Under the pieces are notes generated by a model. That model saw only the letters and a list, made by a program, of their open reading frames with translations. It did no database searches and was not told the origin of the DNA. Of a stretch of DNA of 64,000 nt, positions 17,157-25,550 are shown one piece after another. Source of the DNA: Micromonospora nigra. Its GTDB lineage: Bacteria > Actinomycetota > Actinomycetes > Mycobacteriales > Micromonosporaceae. Numbering within the stretch: position 1 is the first letter of the stretch; every line of letters starts with the position of its first letter. The stretch lies in contig NZ_FMHT01000003.1 of the NCBI RefSeq assembly GCF_900091585.1, positions 2,031,501-2,095,500 of the forward strand, read 5' to 3'. The position numbers and the translations under genes were made by a program.

Positions 17157-18167
17157 CTACCCGGACGCGCGCACCACGTCGCGAACCTCGGCGAAGTGGC
17201 AGCGGCTCGGGTGACCGGACTTGTCCCGGATCTCCAGCAACGGCTCCTGCTCGGCGCAGATGTCCTGTGCCTTCCAGCAGCGGGTGCGGAAGCGGCAGCC
17301 CGACGGCGGGTTGGCTGGCGACGGCACGTCACCGGTCAGGACGATCTGGTCCCGGAGTCCGCGCAGCTTCGGGTCCGGAACCGGCACCGCCGAGAGCAGC
17401 GCCTGGGTGTACGGGTGAGTGGGCTTGTCGTAGATCTCGTCCTCGGTGCCGATCTCGACGATCTTGCCGAGGTACATGACCGCGACCCGGTCGGCGATGT
17501 GCCGGACCACCGACAGGTCGTGGGCGATGAAGACGTACGACAGGCCCAGCTCCTTCTGGAGCTTCTCCAGCAGGTTGATCACCTGGGCCTGGATGGACAC
17601 GTCGAGCGCGGAGACCGGCTCGTCGCAGAGGATGATCTCCGGGTTGAGCGCCAGCGCCCGGGCGATGCCGATGCGCTGCCGCTGGCCGCCGGAGAACTGG
17701 TGCGGGTACCGGTTGATGTGGTCGGGGTTGAGGCCGACCAGCTCCAGCAGTTCCTGCACCCGGACCCGCCGCTTGCCCTTCTCGAGCACGTCGGGGTGCA
17801 CCTGGAAGGGCTCGCCGACGATGTCGCCCACGGTCATCCGCGGGTTCAGCGACGTGTACGGGTCCTGCATGACGAGCTGGATGTTGCGCCTGCCGCGCCG
17901 ACGCTCCTCGGCGCCGACCTTCGACATGTTCTTGCCCTGCACGAACAGGTCGCCGGAGGTCGGCGTCTCCAGCCCGACCAACATCCGGGCCAGGGTGGAC
18001 TTGCCGCAGCCCGACTCGCCCACGATGCCGAGCGTCTCGCCCCGACGCAGGTCCAGGTCGACCCCGTCGACCGCGCGGACCGCGCCGATCTGCTTCTTGA
18101 AGACGATCCCGCTGGTGAGCGGGAAGTGCTTGGTCAGGCCACGGGTCTCCAGCACCAGATCACTCAT
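17157..18167 (-). CDS. Oligo/dipeptide ABC importer ATP-binding protein (DppF/OppF type)
   Basis: This is one of two nucleotide-binding subunits that drive peptide uptake. The 336 residues contain Walker [13 protein letters not shown], signature FSGGQRQRIGIARAL, Walker B IILCDEPVSALD and a switch His in IAHDLSVVRH. The C-terminal oligopeptide-transporter extension has the Cys-rich segment GCRFRTRC, with further Cys downstream, typical of DppD/DppF and in some homologues an iron-sulfur site. Its start overlaps the end of the neighbouring ATPase gene by eight bases. It is last in the operon and followed by a hairpin at 17047-17089. Confidence 0.94.
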   Translation of the reverse strand: MSDLVLETRGLTKHFPLTSGIVFKKQIGAVRAVDGVDLDLRRGETLGIVGESGCGKSTLARMLVGLETPTSGDLFVQGKNMSKVGAEERRRGRRNIQLVMQDPYTSLNPRMTVGDIVGEPFQVHPDVLEKGKRRVRVQELLELVGLNPDHINRYPHQFSGGQRQRIGIARALALNPEIILCDEPVSALDVSIQAQVINLLEKLQKELGLSYVFIAHDLSVVRHIADRVAVMYLGKIVEIGTEDEIYDKPTHPYTQALLSAVPVPDPKLRGLRDQIVLTGDVPSPANPPSGCRFRTRCWKAQDICAEQEPLLEIRDKSGHPSRCHFAEVRDVVRASG

Positions 18168-19206
18168 CGCCCTTGACCTCCTTCCAGAAGTGGCAGGCGG
18201 ACGTGCGGCTCGCCGACACCTGGTACAGCGGCGGGGCCGGGTCGACCCTGCACACGTCCTGCGCGTACCGGCAGCGCGGGTTGAAGGCGCAGCCCGGCGG
18301 GATGTTCGTCAGCACCGGCGGCAGGCCCTTGATGGCGCTGAGCTCCTGGCCCTTGACGTCGAGGCGCGGAATCGACTCCAGCAGACCCTTGGTGTACGGG
18401 TGGGCCGGGTTGGCGTAGATGGCCTCCACGCCGGCCTCCTCGATGACCCGACCGGCGTACATGACCGAGATCCGGTCCGCGACGTCCGCCACCACCCCCA
18501 TGTCGTGGGTGATCAGGACCAGGGCCATGTTGCGCTCCCGCTGGAGCTCGGCCAGCAGGCTCATGATCTGGGCCTGCACGGTCACGTCCAGCGCCGTGGT
18601 CGGCTCGTCGGCGATCAGCACCTCCGGGTCGAGCGCCAGCGCCATGGCGATCATGACGCGCTGGCGCATGCCTCCGGAGAACTGGTGCGGGTAGTCGTTC
18701 ACCCGCTGCTTCGCCGCCGGGATCTTGACCAGGTCGAGCAGTTCCGTGGCGCGGACCTTGGCGTCCTTGCGGGACATGCCCCGGTGCTTGCGGAACTGCT
18801 CGGAGAGCTGGAACCCGACGGTGAAGACCGGGTTCAGGGCGGAGAGCGCATCCTGGAAGATCATCGCGATCCGGTTCGCGCGCACCTTGCGGCGTTCCGC
18901 CTCCGGCAGCGTCAGCAGGTCGACACCCCGGTAGAGGATCTGCCCGCCGGTGACGTACCCGGGCGGGGTGTCCAGGATGCCCATGATCGCCTGGGCGGTC
19001 ACGCTCTTGCCGCAGCCGGACTCGCCGAGGATCGCCCGGGTCTCACCGGCCTTCACGTCGAAGCTCACGCCGTTGACGGCGTTCGCGACGCCGTTGCGGG
19101 TGCGGAACTCGACGTGCAGGTCCTTGACCTCGAGCGGCAACGCGTCCGGGTCGAGGCCGGGCAGGGCATCCATCTTGACGTTCACATCAGTGCTCATGGT
19201 GCTCAC
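18160..19206 (-). CDS. Oligo/dipeptide ABC importer ATP-binding protein (DppD/OppD type)
   Basis: The 348-residue partner ATPase has Walker [13 protein letters not shown], signature [15 protein letters not shown], Walker [13 protein letters not shown] and ITHDMGVV. The C-terminal domain has the GCAFNPRC type cysteine motif of the family. GTG 19206 overlaps the permease stop as GTGA; an in-frame ATG nine bases later (19197) is an equally possible start. The tight overlaps on both sides show translational coupling within the operon. Confidence 0.94.
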   Translation of the reverse strand: MSTMSTDVNVKMDALPGLDPDALPLEVKDLHVEFRTRNGVANAVNGVSFDVKAGETRAILGESGCGKSVTAQAIMGILDTPPGYVTGGQILYRGVDLLTLPEAERRKVRANRIAMIFQDALSALNPVFTVGFQLSEQFRKHRGMSRKDAKVRATELLDLVKIPAAKQRVNDYPHQFSGGMRQRVMIAMALALDPEVLIADEPTTALDVTVQAQIMSLLAELQRERNMALVLITHDMGVVADVADRISVMYAGRVIEEAGVEAIYANPAHPYTKGLLESIPRLDVKGQELSAIKGLPPVLTNIPPGCAFNPRCRYAQDVCRVDPAPPLYQVSASRTSACHFWKEVKGDE

Positions 19207-20141
19207 CGGAGCTTCGGGTCGAGGGCGTCACGCAGGGCGTCACCCATGAGGATGAAGGACAGCACCGTGCCGACCAGCAGACCGCAGGGGAACAGCAGCA
19301 ACCACGGATCCTCCAGGAAGTAGACCTGGTGGGCCGAGATCATGATGCCCCAGGACTGTGCCGGCGGCTGGAGGCCGACGCCGAGGAAGGTCAGGGTGGC
19401 CTCCGCGGCGACGAACGAGCCGAGCACGATGGTGGCGTACACCAGCATCGGGGCGACCGCGTTCGGCAGGATGTGCCGGAGCATCAGCCGACCGTTGCGG
19501 GCACCGACCGCCTTCGCGGCGTGCACGTAGTCGAGGTCCTTCGAGGAGATCACGCTGCCCCGGATGATCCGGGCGATCGTCGGCCAGCTCAGCACCACCA
19601 GCACGAGCGTCAGCGTCCACACGTTCTGCTGCTTGACCACGGTGAGGAACACGATCGCGCCGAGCAGGAAGGGCAGCGAGAAGAAGATGTCCATCGCCCG
19701 GGAGATGATCGCGTCGGCCCAGCCGCCGTAGTAGCCGGCGAGCAGGCCGAGGCCGCCACCGATGACCACGAGGCCCGTGGTGGCCAGCAGCGCGATCTGC
19801 ATCGACGGCCGAGCGCCGTAGATGGCGTGGGCGTAGTAGTCGCAGCCGAGGATGTCGGTGCCGAACGGGAACTCCGCGTTCGGTGGCGTCCGGGACCGGT
19901 CGGTGTTGCAGGCCCGCGGGTCCGCGCTGGTCCACAGCCTCGGGAACAACGCCATCGAGGTGACCACGAGGATGTAGAGGGCCGCGATCACGAAGACCGG
20001 ATCGCGGACCAACTGCCGGCGGGCGTCCGCCCACAGGCTCGCGTTGCGCTCCTTGCCGCCCGGAGGCGTCTCGGGAGCCAGCGTGTCGGCCACCGTCGGG
20101 TCGCCGGTCGCCGCCGCGCCGGCTCTCGTCACGTCGCTCAT
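19203..20141 (-). CDS. Peptide ABC importer permease (DppC type)
   Basis: The 312-residue inner-membrane permease has an N-terminal cytoplasmic tail, one helix (VFVIAALYILVVTSMALF), a long extracytoplasmic loop and then five helices of the BPD_transp_1 fold. The EAA-type coupling loop lies around HAAKAVGARNGRLMLRHILP. Start ATG 20141 (MSDVTRAG) is favoured over GTG 20147 because GAGGT lies six bases upstream. It is separated from the other permease gene by about 80 bp and overlaps the ATPase gene by four bases. Confidence 0.93.
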   Translation of the reverse strand: MSDVTRAGAAATGDPTVADTLAPETPPGGKERNASLWADARRQLVRDPVFVIAALYILVVTSMALFPRLWTSADPRACNTDRSRTPPNAEFPFGTDILGCDYYAHAIYGARPSMQIALLATTGLVVIGGGLGLLAGYYGGWADAIISRAMDIFFSLPFLLGAIVFLTVVKQQNVWTLTLVLVVLSWPTIARIIRGSVISSKDLDYVHAAKAVGARNGRLMLRHILPNAVAPMLVYATIVLGSFVAAEATLTFLGVGLQPPAQSWGIMISAHQVYFLEDPWLLLFPCGLLVGTVLSFILMGDALRDALDPKLR

Positions 20142-20222
20142 GTCCACACCTCGTTTCGCTTCGCCACACCGGTGGCGGCCGGGGACGTCCGCCCGGGCCG
20201 CCGCTTCGAGACCAGGAATCCG

Positions 20223-21233
20223 TCACTCATAGCGGATCCTCGGGTCGAGCACGGCGTAGAGGATGTCGACCAGCAGGTTCGCGATGAGGAAGACCAGGGC
20301 GAGCATGGTCACCACGCCGACCACCACGGAAGCCTCACCGGTACGCGCCGCCTGCGTCACCAGCCGACCGATGCCCGGGACGTTGAAGATGGTCTCGGTG
20401 ACCACCGCGCCGCCCATCAGGCCGCCGATGTCGACACCCAGGTAGGTGATGACCGGGATCAGCGAGTTGCGCAGGGTGTGCACGCCGACGACCCGCTTGT
20501 TGGCCAGGCCCTTGGCGCGGGCGGTGCGGACGTAGTCGGCCCGGATGTTCTCCATGATGCTGGTGCGGGTCAGCCGGGCGGTGGTGGCCAGCGAGATCGC
20601 GCCGAGCACCAGGCCCGGGATCACCAGGCTGGCCCACGGGTAGTCGGACTTGAAGACAGGGCTGAACACGCCGTCGGCGATGAGCTCCGGAATCCAATCC
20701 TGGTCGCGCAGCACGTTGCCGAACTTGACCCCGACGAACTCCCGCACCACCACGCCGAGCACGAAGATCGGCACGGAGATCAGGAAGACCGTGGAGATCT
20801 TGACGAGGTAGTCGGCGAAGCTGCCGCCGCGCAGGCCGGCGAGCACACCGGCCGCGATGCCGACGATCGTCTCGAAGACGATGGCGATCACGACCAGCCG
20901 CAGGGTGTACGGCATCGCGTCGGCGACCAGCTCGGTGACCTCGCGCTGACGCAGGTTGATGCCGAAGTCGAAGCTGAAGAAGATGTTCTGCAACCGGTCC
21001 GCGAACAGGCCCAGGCAGGGGTTGCCCTTCTGGTCCAGGCACGGGTCGTCGTAGCCGAGCCGCTGGGTGATCGCCTGGAGCAGGGCCGGTGGCGGCGTCC
21101 GGTCGCCGAAGAGGGCCCGGACGGGGTTCCCGCTGAACTGGATCGCCAGCGAGGTGAGGTAGTGGAGCAGGAACATGGTGCCCAGCACGGTCGGGATGAA
21201 CTGGAGCAACCGTCGGATGACGTAGCGCCCCAT
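20223..21233 (-). CDS. Peptide ABC importer permease (DppB type)
   Basis: The 336-residue permease opens MGRYVIRRLLQFIPTVLGT, the usual start of the DppB/OppB family, and has six helices with an EAA coupling loop at YVRTARAKGLANKRVVGVH. The large periplasmic loop after helix 1 contains GNPVRALFGDRT. Start ATG 21233 has GAGGAG about ten bases upstream; the longer frame adds 14 residues from the intergenic hairpin and is rejected. Confidence 0.93.
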   Translation of the reverse strand: MGRYVIRRLLQFIPTVLGTMFLLHYLTSLAIQFSGNPVRALFGDRTPPPALLQAITQRLGYDDPCLDQKGNPCLGLFADRLQNIFFSFDFGINLRQREVTELVADAMPYTLRLVVIAIVFETIVGIAAGVLAGLRGGSFADYLVKISTVFLISVPIFVLGVVVREFVGVKFGNVLRDQDWIPELIADGVFSPVFKSDYPWASLVIPGLVLGAISLATTARLTRTSIMENIRADYVRTARAKGLANKRVVGVHTLRNSLIPVITYLGVDIGGLMGGAVVTETIFNVPGIGRLVTQAARTGEASVVVGVVTMLALVFLIANLLVDILYAVLDPRIRYE

Positions 21234-21255
21234 GTCGGGGTCTCCTCTCGGCGCT

Positions 21256-21303
21256 GACGTGGCGGCAACGATCACCCGGTGGGGAGACCGTTGCCGCCAC
21301 GTC
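21256..21303 (-). terminator. Intergenic hairpin between binding-protein and permease genes
   Basis: GACGTGGCGGCAACG (21256-21270) and its exact complement at 21289-21303 form a 15-bp stem with an 18-base loop. It lies 32 bp after the binding-protein gene and 22 bp before dppB. A hairpin here usually acts as a partial terminator or an RNA-stability element, keeping binding protein in excess over the membrane components. Confidence 0.75.
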
Positions 21304-21335
21304 GTGTTACGGCTAGATCAGGAGTCTGAAGCGGG

Positions 21336-22964
21336 TTACTGCTTCAGCGAGGTCTGGCCGTAGTCGGCGTCCGAGACGGCGTTCCAGACGAAGTTGTCGA
21401 CGTTCTCGCCGTACACCGCCGCCACCTTGCTGAACCACATCGGGATGACCGGCAGGTCCTCGACGAGCAGGTCCTCGGCCTTCTGGTAGGCCGGGATGGC
21501 CTCCTGGATCGAGTTCGCCGCGTCACCCTCGGTCATCAGGGCGTCGAAGGCCGGGTTGGCGTAGGTGGAGTTGTTGCTGTCGGCACCCGTGCTGTACAGC
21601 GGAGCCAGGTAGGTCTCCATGAACGGGTAGTCCGGGCCCCAGCCGAGGCGGAACGGACCGGTGAACTTCCGGCTGTCCGCGGTCTCCAGGTACTCGGGGA
21701 ACTGCAGGTTGACCTTCAGCTCGTAGTCGATGCCCAGGGCGGCCTTGATCTGGTCACCCACGGCCTGCAGCCACTGGTCGTGGCCGGCACCGGCGTTGGC
21801 CCACAGGGTGAGCTTGCCACCCTTCCAGCCGCCCGCCTCGGCGAGGAGCTGCTTGGCCTTCTCGACGTCCTTCTTGCAGTACTGGCAGATGTCGTCGCGA
21901 GCGCCCTCGAAGGTCGGGGCGACGAAGCCGGCGGCCGGGGTGAACCGACCGTCGAACACCGCGTCGATGATCGACTGGCGGTCGATCGCCAGCGACAGCG
22001 CCTGGCGGACGCGCTTGTCCTTGAAGTTCTCGTTGTACAGCGGCAGGCCGACGTAGGTGAAGCTGTCGCCCGGCTGCTCGTACAGACGGTCACCGTACTG
22101 CTGCTTGGCCTCCTTGTAACGGGCCGGCGGCAGGGTGTACATCACGTCCAGCTCGCCGGCCTGGAAGGCGGCGTAACCGGCGTCGACGTCGGCGAAGATC
22201 CGGTAGTTGATCTTGTCCGGCTTGCCCGGCTCACCCTTCCAGGTGTCGCTGCGGGCGAGCGTGATGCCGACGTTGTGCTGCCAGGTCCCCTCCATCTTGT
22301 AGGGGCCGTTGCCGATCGGCTTCTCGTTGCACTGGTCCGCGGCGTCGACGCAGGCCTGGGCCATCGGGAAGAAGCCCGAGTAGCCGACCGTGGTCGGGAA
22401 GCCGGAGAACGGCTTGTCGAGCTCCACGGTGAAGGTCAGGTCGTCGACCTTCTTCAGGCCGGACAGCTCCTTGGCCTTCGGCTCCGGGGCCTTCTGCGGG
22501 CCGTCGCCGTCCGGGTCCACGGACGAGACGTCCTTGATACCGGCGATCCGCTTCATGAAGTACGAGTTGTTCTGGGCGTTCGGCCCGTACGCCGCGTAGT
22601 TCCACGACCGGATGAACGAGTCGGCGTTGACCGGCTCACCGTTGTCGAAGGTGTAGCCGCTCTTGAGCTTGATCGTCCAGAGCTTCTGGTCGTCCGAGTC
22701 GATCGACTCGGCCAGGTCGTTCTCGACGGCCGCGGTCTCGGCGTTGTACTTGACAAGACCACGGTAGAGCTGACGGATCACATAGATCGACGGCTCGTCG
22801 TCAGCGGCGGACGGCAGCAGGAAGGCCGGCTCCGACGCGTAGACGCGGAGTTCGCCACCGGACTTGCCGGTCTCCTCCGCCGCGTCATCGCCGCCGCTGC
22901 ATGCGGTGGCCAACATAGCGGTGGCGGTCGCAGCGACCGCCACCTTCAGGAATTTCCCGCGCAT
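21336..22964 (-). CDS. Peptide ABC importer substrate-binding lipoprotein (SBP_bac_5)
   Basis: The 542-residue extracytoplasmic receptor has a lipoprotein signal (MRGKFLKVAVAATATAMLATACSGG, where the lipobox Cys is near residue 22). The mature part has the SBP_bac_5 plan: an early RQLYRGLVKYN segment, WTIKLKSGYTFDNGEPV, the DKRVRQALSLAIDR motif in the middle and a C-terminal PVIPMWFSK. A Cys pair near residues 356-359 (ICQYCKK) is unusual for secreted actinobacterial proteins and may form a disulfide. SD GAGGAGG lies seven bases before the start. The substrate is presumably an oligopeptide; the exact ligand is not predictable. Confidence 0.93.
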   Translation of the reverse strand: MRGKFLKVAVAATATAMLATACSGGDDAAEETGKSGGELRVYASEPAFLLPSAADDEPSIYVIRQLYRGLVKYNAETAAVENDLAESIDSDDQKLWTIKLKSGYTFDNGEPVNADSFIRSWNYAAYGPNAQNNSYFMKRIAGIKDVSSVDPDGDGPQKAPEPKAKELSGLKKVDDLTFTVELDKPFSGFPTTVGYSGFFPMAQACVDAADQCNEKPIGNGPYKMEGTWQHNVGITLARSDTWKGEPGKPDKINYRIFADVDAGYAAFQAGELDVMYTLPPARYKEAKQQYGDRLYEQPGDSFTYVGLPLYNENFKDKRVRQALSLAIDRQSIIDAVFDGRFTPAAGFVAPTFEGARDDICQYCKKDVEKAKQLLAEAGGWKGGKLTLWANAGAGHDQWLQAVGDQIKAALGIDYELKVNLQFPEYLETADSRKFTGPFRLGWGPDYPFMETYLAPLYSTGADSNNSTYANPAFDALMTEGDAANSIQEAIPAYQKAEDLLVEDLPVIPMWFSKVAAVYGENVDNFVWNAVSDADYGQTSLKQ

Positions 22965-23441
22965 GGGAGTGCCTCCTCAGGGCGCTCGGCTCACGAGGGG
23001 GTTGTGAGGTGCCTGCAACTGTGACACCCGATGGCTCACGGCGGGAAGGCGTGTTATCAACCCGATACCCGGCCGGGACGGGGCCGACACTCAGGCGACG
23101 GCTGGCGGACGCCAGCCGGTTGATCTGGTATGAGCTGCGACAAGACGCCGCTCCCGCGCGTGGATGACCGCCTCGGCGGACCCCTGCCGCCCCGCCCTCC
23201 GGGGGCCCGGAAGGCACACGTGAGACCACTCACTCCGGGGCGATCACACCGGCCGTACGGGCGAGAACGGGTCGTCCGGCCGGTCGACGGCACGAACCGG
23301 TCGACCGACACCGGACAGTCCCGATGTCGGCCGCCGCGCCGATTCGGGACACCGGCACACCGTCTCATTCCGGCCGTTCCGCCCCCGCGCCCCAACGCCG
23401 ATCCGAGACCCGGAACGGGCGTCGACCGGCGGCGGACGCGA
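22965..23441. other. Gene-free upstream region of the peptide-transporter operon
   Basis: Nearly 480 bp without a credible gene. On the minus strand, GATAAC within TTGATAACACG (around 23048-23055) is a possible -10 element about 90 bp before the binding-protein start. I see no operator-like dyad. Frames here are Arg/Pro-rich noise. Confidence 0.45.
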
Positions 23442-23482
23442 CACCGGCCCCGGACCCGCTGGTCGCGGGTTCGGGGCCGGTG
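23442..23482 (-). terminator. Terminator of the thioester surface-protein gene
   Basis: An 18-bp stem with one wobble (CACCGGCCCCGGACCCGC, 23442-23459, against 23465-23482) and a five-base loop starts 17 bases past the stop of the minus-strand gene. Confidence 0.85.
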
Positions 23483-23498
23483 GTCGGCGACGCGGACG

Positions 23499-24668
23499 TC
23501 AGGCCGTGAAGCGCACCCGACGACGGCGCACCAGCAGGACGGTCACCGCGCCGGCGGCCAGCAGCACCAGGCCGGCGGCGACCGCCGCGGCGATCGGCGA
23601 GCCGGTCAGGGGCAGGTCACCCCCGTTGGACGCGGGCGACGTCGACGGGGCCGGGCTCTCTCCCGGGGTCGAGGGCGACTCCACCGGCGTGGACGGCGAC
23701 GGGGAGGGGGATTCGGCCGACGGCGACGGCGACGGCGACTCCGGAGCAGCGGTGAAGGTGGCAGCCGCCTCGGCGGTCACGGTCGAGCCGGTGCTGCCGC
23801 CCAGGATCAGCTTCTGCGCGGCCCGCTTGCCGGTGAACAGGAAGACCCGGCCGAAGGAGACCGAGTCGGCCGCGGACGCCGTCACGGTGGCCGTGCCCGT
23901 GCCCTCGGCGGTCAGCCAGAACTGGCCGCCGTTGGTGGTCGAGGTGACCGGCGCACCCTCGGCGTCGACCGCCCCGCCGCCGGTGACCGCGAGGGCGATC
24001 TCGCCCGCCGGGCCCTTGACGGTGAACGGGCCGGCCTTCTCGCCGGCCGTGGCGGTGGCCGTGGCGGGGTCGATGCTCAGCTCCGCCTTCGGCTCGGGCT
24101 GGTCGGTCGCGTTCGCGACCAGGTAGTCGCGTACCTTCTGGACCACCTCGTACTGCTTCTTGCCGAGCAGGCCCCCGCCCTGCTGCCAGGCGTCGAGGGT
24201 GACGCCGTCACTGAAGTGCCAGACGGCGGTCTGGGTGCCGAAGTAGAGCAGGTTGTCGCGGCGCTTGTCGGACAGGTCCGCCGGCAGGGTGGCGCCCGCG
24301 GCGGCGAGCAGCGCGGTGGCGTCGGCGTTCGGGTAGCCGTGGGTGAGCACCCACTGCACCCTGGCCAGGTTCTTCACCTGGGACTCGTCCCAGGTGCCCT
24401 CCTCGTACTTGCCGTTGAGCGCCACGTTGGTGTGGTAGTCGATGCAGAAGGCCGGGACGAGCTTGCCACCGATCTTCAGGGCGAGCTGCGAGGTGCTCTT
24501 CTTCTCGCCGTTGAGCTTGAGGGTGACGGTGGTACCAGCGACCGACTTCGCCACGCCGGTGGCCGCCTCCTCGGCGACGGCCGGGGCCGCGACGCCGAGC
24601 GCGAGCGCACCGCCGGCGACGGTCGCCAGGGCGATCCGCGCCCAACGCCGTCCTCGTTGTCCGATCAT
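23499..24668 (-). CDS. Sortase-anchored surface protein with Cys-Gln thioester domain
   Basis: The 389-residue protein has a signal peptide ending at AVAEE, a thioester domain, a beta-sandwich-like middle, a Ser/Pro repeat stalk (PSPSPS, about residues 300-345) and the sorting signal LPLTG (352-356), a hydrophobic helix and RRRR tail. Cys75 in AFCIDY and Gln146 in FGTQTAVWHF match the pair that forms an intramolecular Cys-Gln thioester in Gram-positive adhesins, where it can bond covalently to amines on other surfaces. ATG 24668 has GAGAGGTG upstream; a longer frame has no such site. No sortase gene is in this window. Confidence 0.85.
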   Translation of the reverse strand: MIGQRGRRWARIALATVAGGALALGVAAPAVAEEAATGVAKSVAGTTVTLKLNGEKKSTSQLALKIGGKLVPAFCIDYHTNVALNGKYEEGTWDESQVKNLARVQWVLTHGYPNADATALLAAAGATLPADLSDKRRDNLLYFGTQTAVWHFSDGVTLDAWQQGGGLLGKKQYEVVQKVRDYLVANATDQPEPKAELSIDPATATATAGEKAGPFTVKGPAGEIALAVTGGGAVDAEGAPVTSTTNGGQFWLTAEGTGTATVTASAADSVSFGRVFLFTGKRAAQKLILGGSTGSTVTAEAAATFTAAPESPSPSPSAESPSPSPSTPVESPSTPGESPAPSTSPASNGGDLPLTGSPIAAAVAAGLVLLAAGAVTVLLVRRRRVRFTA

Positions 24669-24869
24669 GTGTGAGCGCACCTCTCCGCAAGGGGTGTGTC
24701 CCGCCCGGGGCGGGCTGCGTGAGCCGCCGTTCCCGCGGGATGCGCACCACCCGCGCGCGAGAAAGCGACGGGGCATTATCAGCAGGTCGTTGATCTTTTG
24801 TCAGCCCCGGCGAGGTGAACAACGGCTTATGCCCGGGAAAATCCGATCGGGTGGGGCCGTTCAGACGAG

Positions 24870-25550
24870 TCAGACGAGGCGACGGTCCGCCGCCCAGCGC
24901 GACAACTCGTAGCGGTTGGACATCTGGAGCTTGCGCAGCACGTTGGAGACGTGGGTCTCCACCGTCTTGATCGAGATGTACAGCTCCTTGGCGATCTCCT
25001 TGTACGCGTACCCCCGCGCCAACAGCCGCAGCACCTCACGTTCGCGGTTGGTGAGCTGGTCCAGCTCGGGATCGGCGACCGGCGCGTCGGGCCGGGCCGC
25101 GAAGGCGTCCAGCACGAAACCCGCCAGCCGGGGGCTGAACACCGCGTCCCCGTCGGCGACCCGGCGGATCGCGGCCGCCAGCTCGTCCGGTGAGATGGTC
25201 TTGGTGACGTAGCCCCTCGCCCCGGCCCGGATCAGGCCGATCACGTCCTCGGCAGCGTCGGACACGCTCAGCGCCAGGAACCTGACCTGGGGATGACTGC
25301 GCCGCATCGCCTCCAGCACGGCCCGCCCGCCGCCGTCGGGCATGTGCACGTCGAGCAGCACCACGTCCGGCTCCGACGCGGCGATCCGGCTGACCGCCTC
25401 GGCCACCGTGCTCGCCTCGCCCACCACCTCCACGTGTGCGCCCAGCTCGGCGCGGACCCCGGCGCGGAACATGGCGTGGTCGTCCACGAGGAACACCCGC
25501 AGCCGCTCGACGGGCCCGCCCGCCGACACGACCGGTGACTGCTCAGTCAT
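24870..25550 (-). CDS. NarL/LuxR-family response regulator
   Basis: The 226-residue regulator has an intact receiver (Asp23, Asp24; phosphoacceptor Asp67 in LLDVHMPDGG; Lys in GYVTKTI) and a C-terminal LuxR helix-turn-helix (LTNREREVLRLLARGYAYKEIA, then SIKTVETHVSNVLRKL). It overlaps the kinase gene as ATGA, so it is the cognate partner of that kinase. Likely targets are the divergent PspC/LiaF-like genes at 27005, by analogy with LiaRS-type envelope-stress systems; no binding site has been identified. Confidence 0.93.
   Translation of the reverse strand: MTEQSPVVSAGGPVERLRVFLVDDHAMFRAGVRAELGAHVEVVGEASTVAEAVSRIAASEPDVVLLDVHMPDGGGRAVLEAMRRSHPQVRFLALSVSDAAEDVIGLIRAGARGYVTKTISPDELAAAIRRVADGDAVFSPRLAGFVLDAFAARPDAPVADPELDQLTNREREVLRLLARGYAYKEIAKELYISIKTVETHVSNVLRKLQMSNRYELSRWAADRRLV

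Noticed and set aside
17157..18167. Iron-sulfur cluster in the peptide-transporter ATPase
   Set aside because: The C-terminal cysteines are general to DppD/DppF proteins. They are mentioned in the entry, but nothing here is unusual enough for a separate finding.
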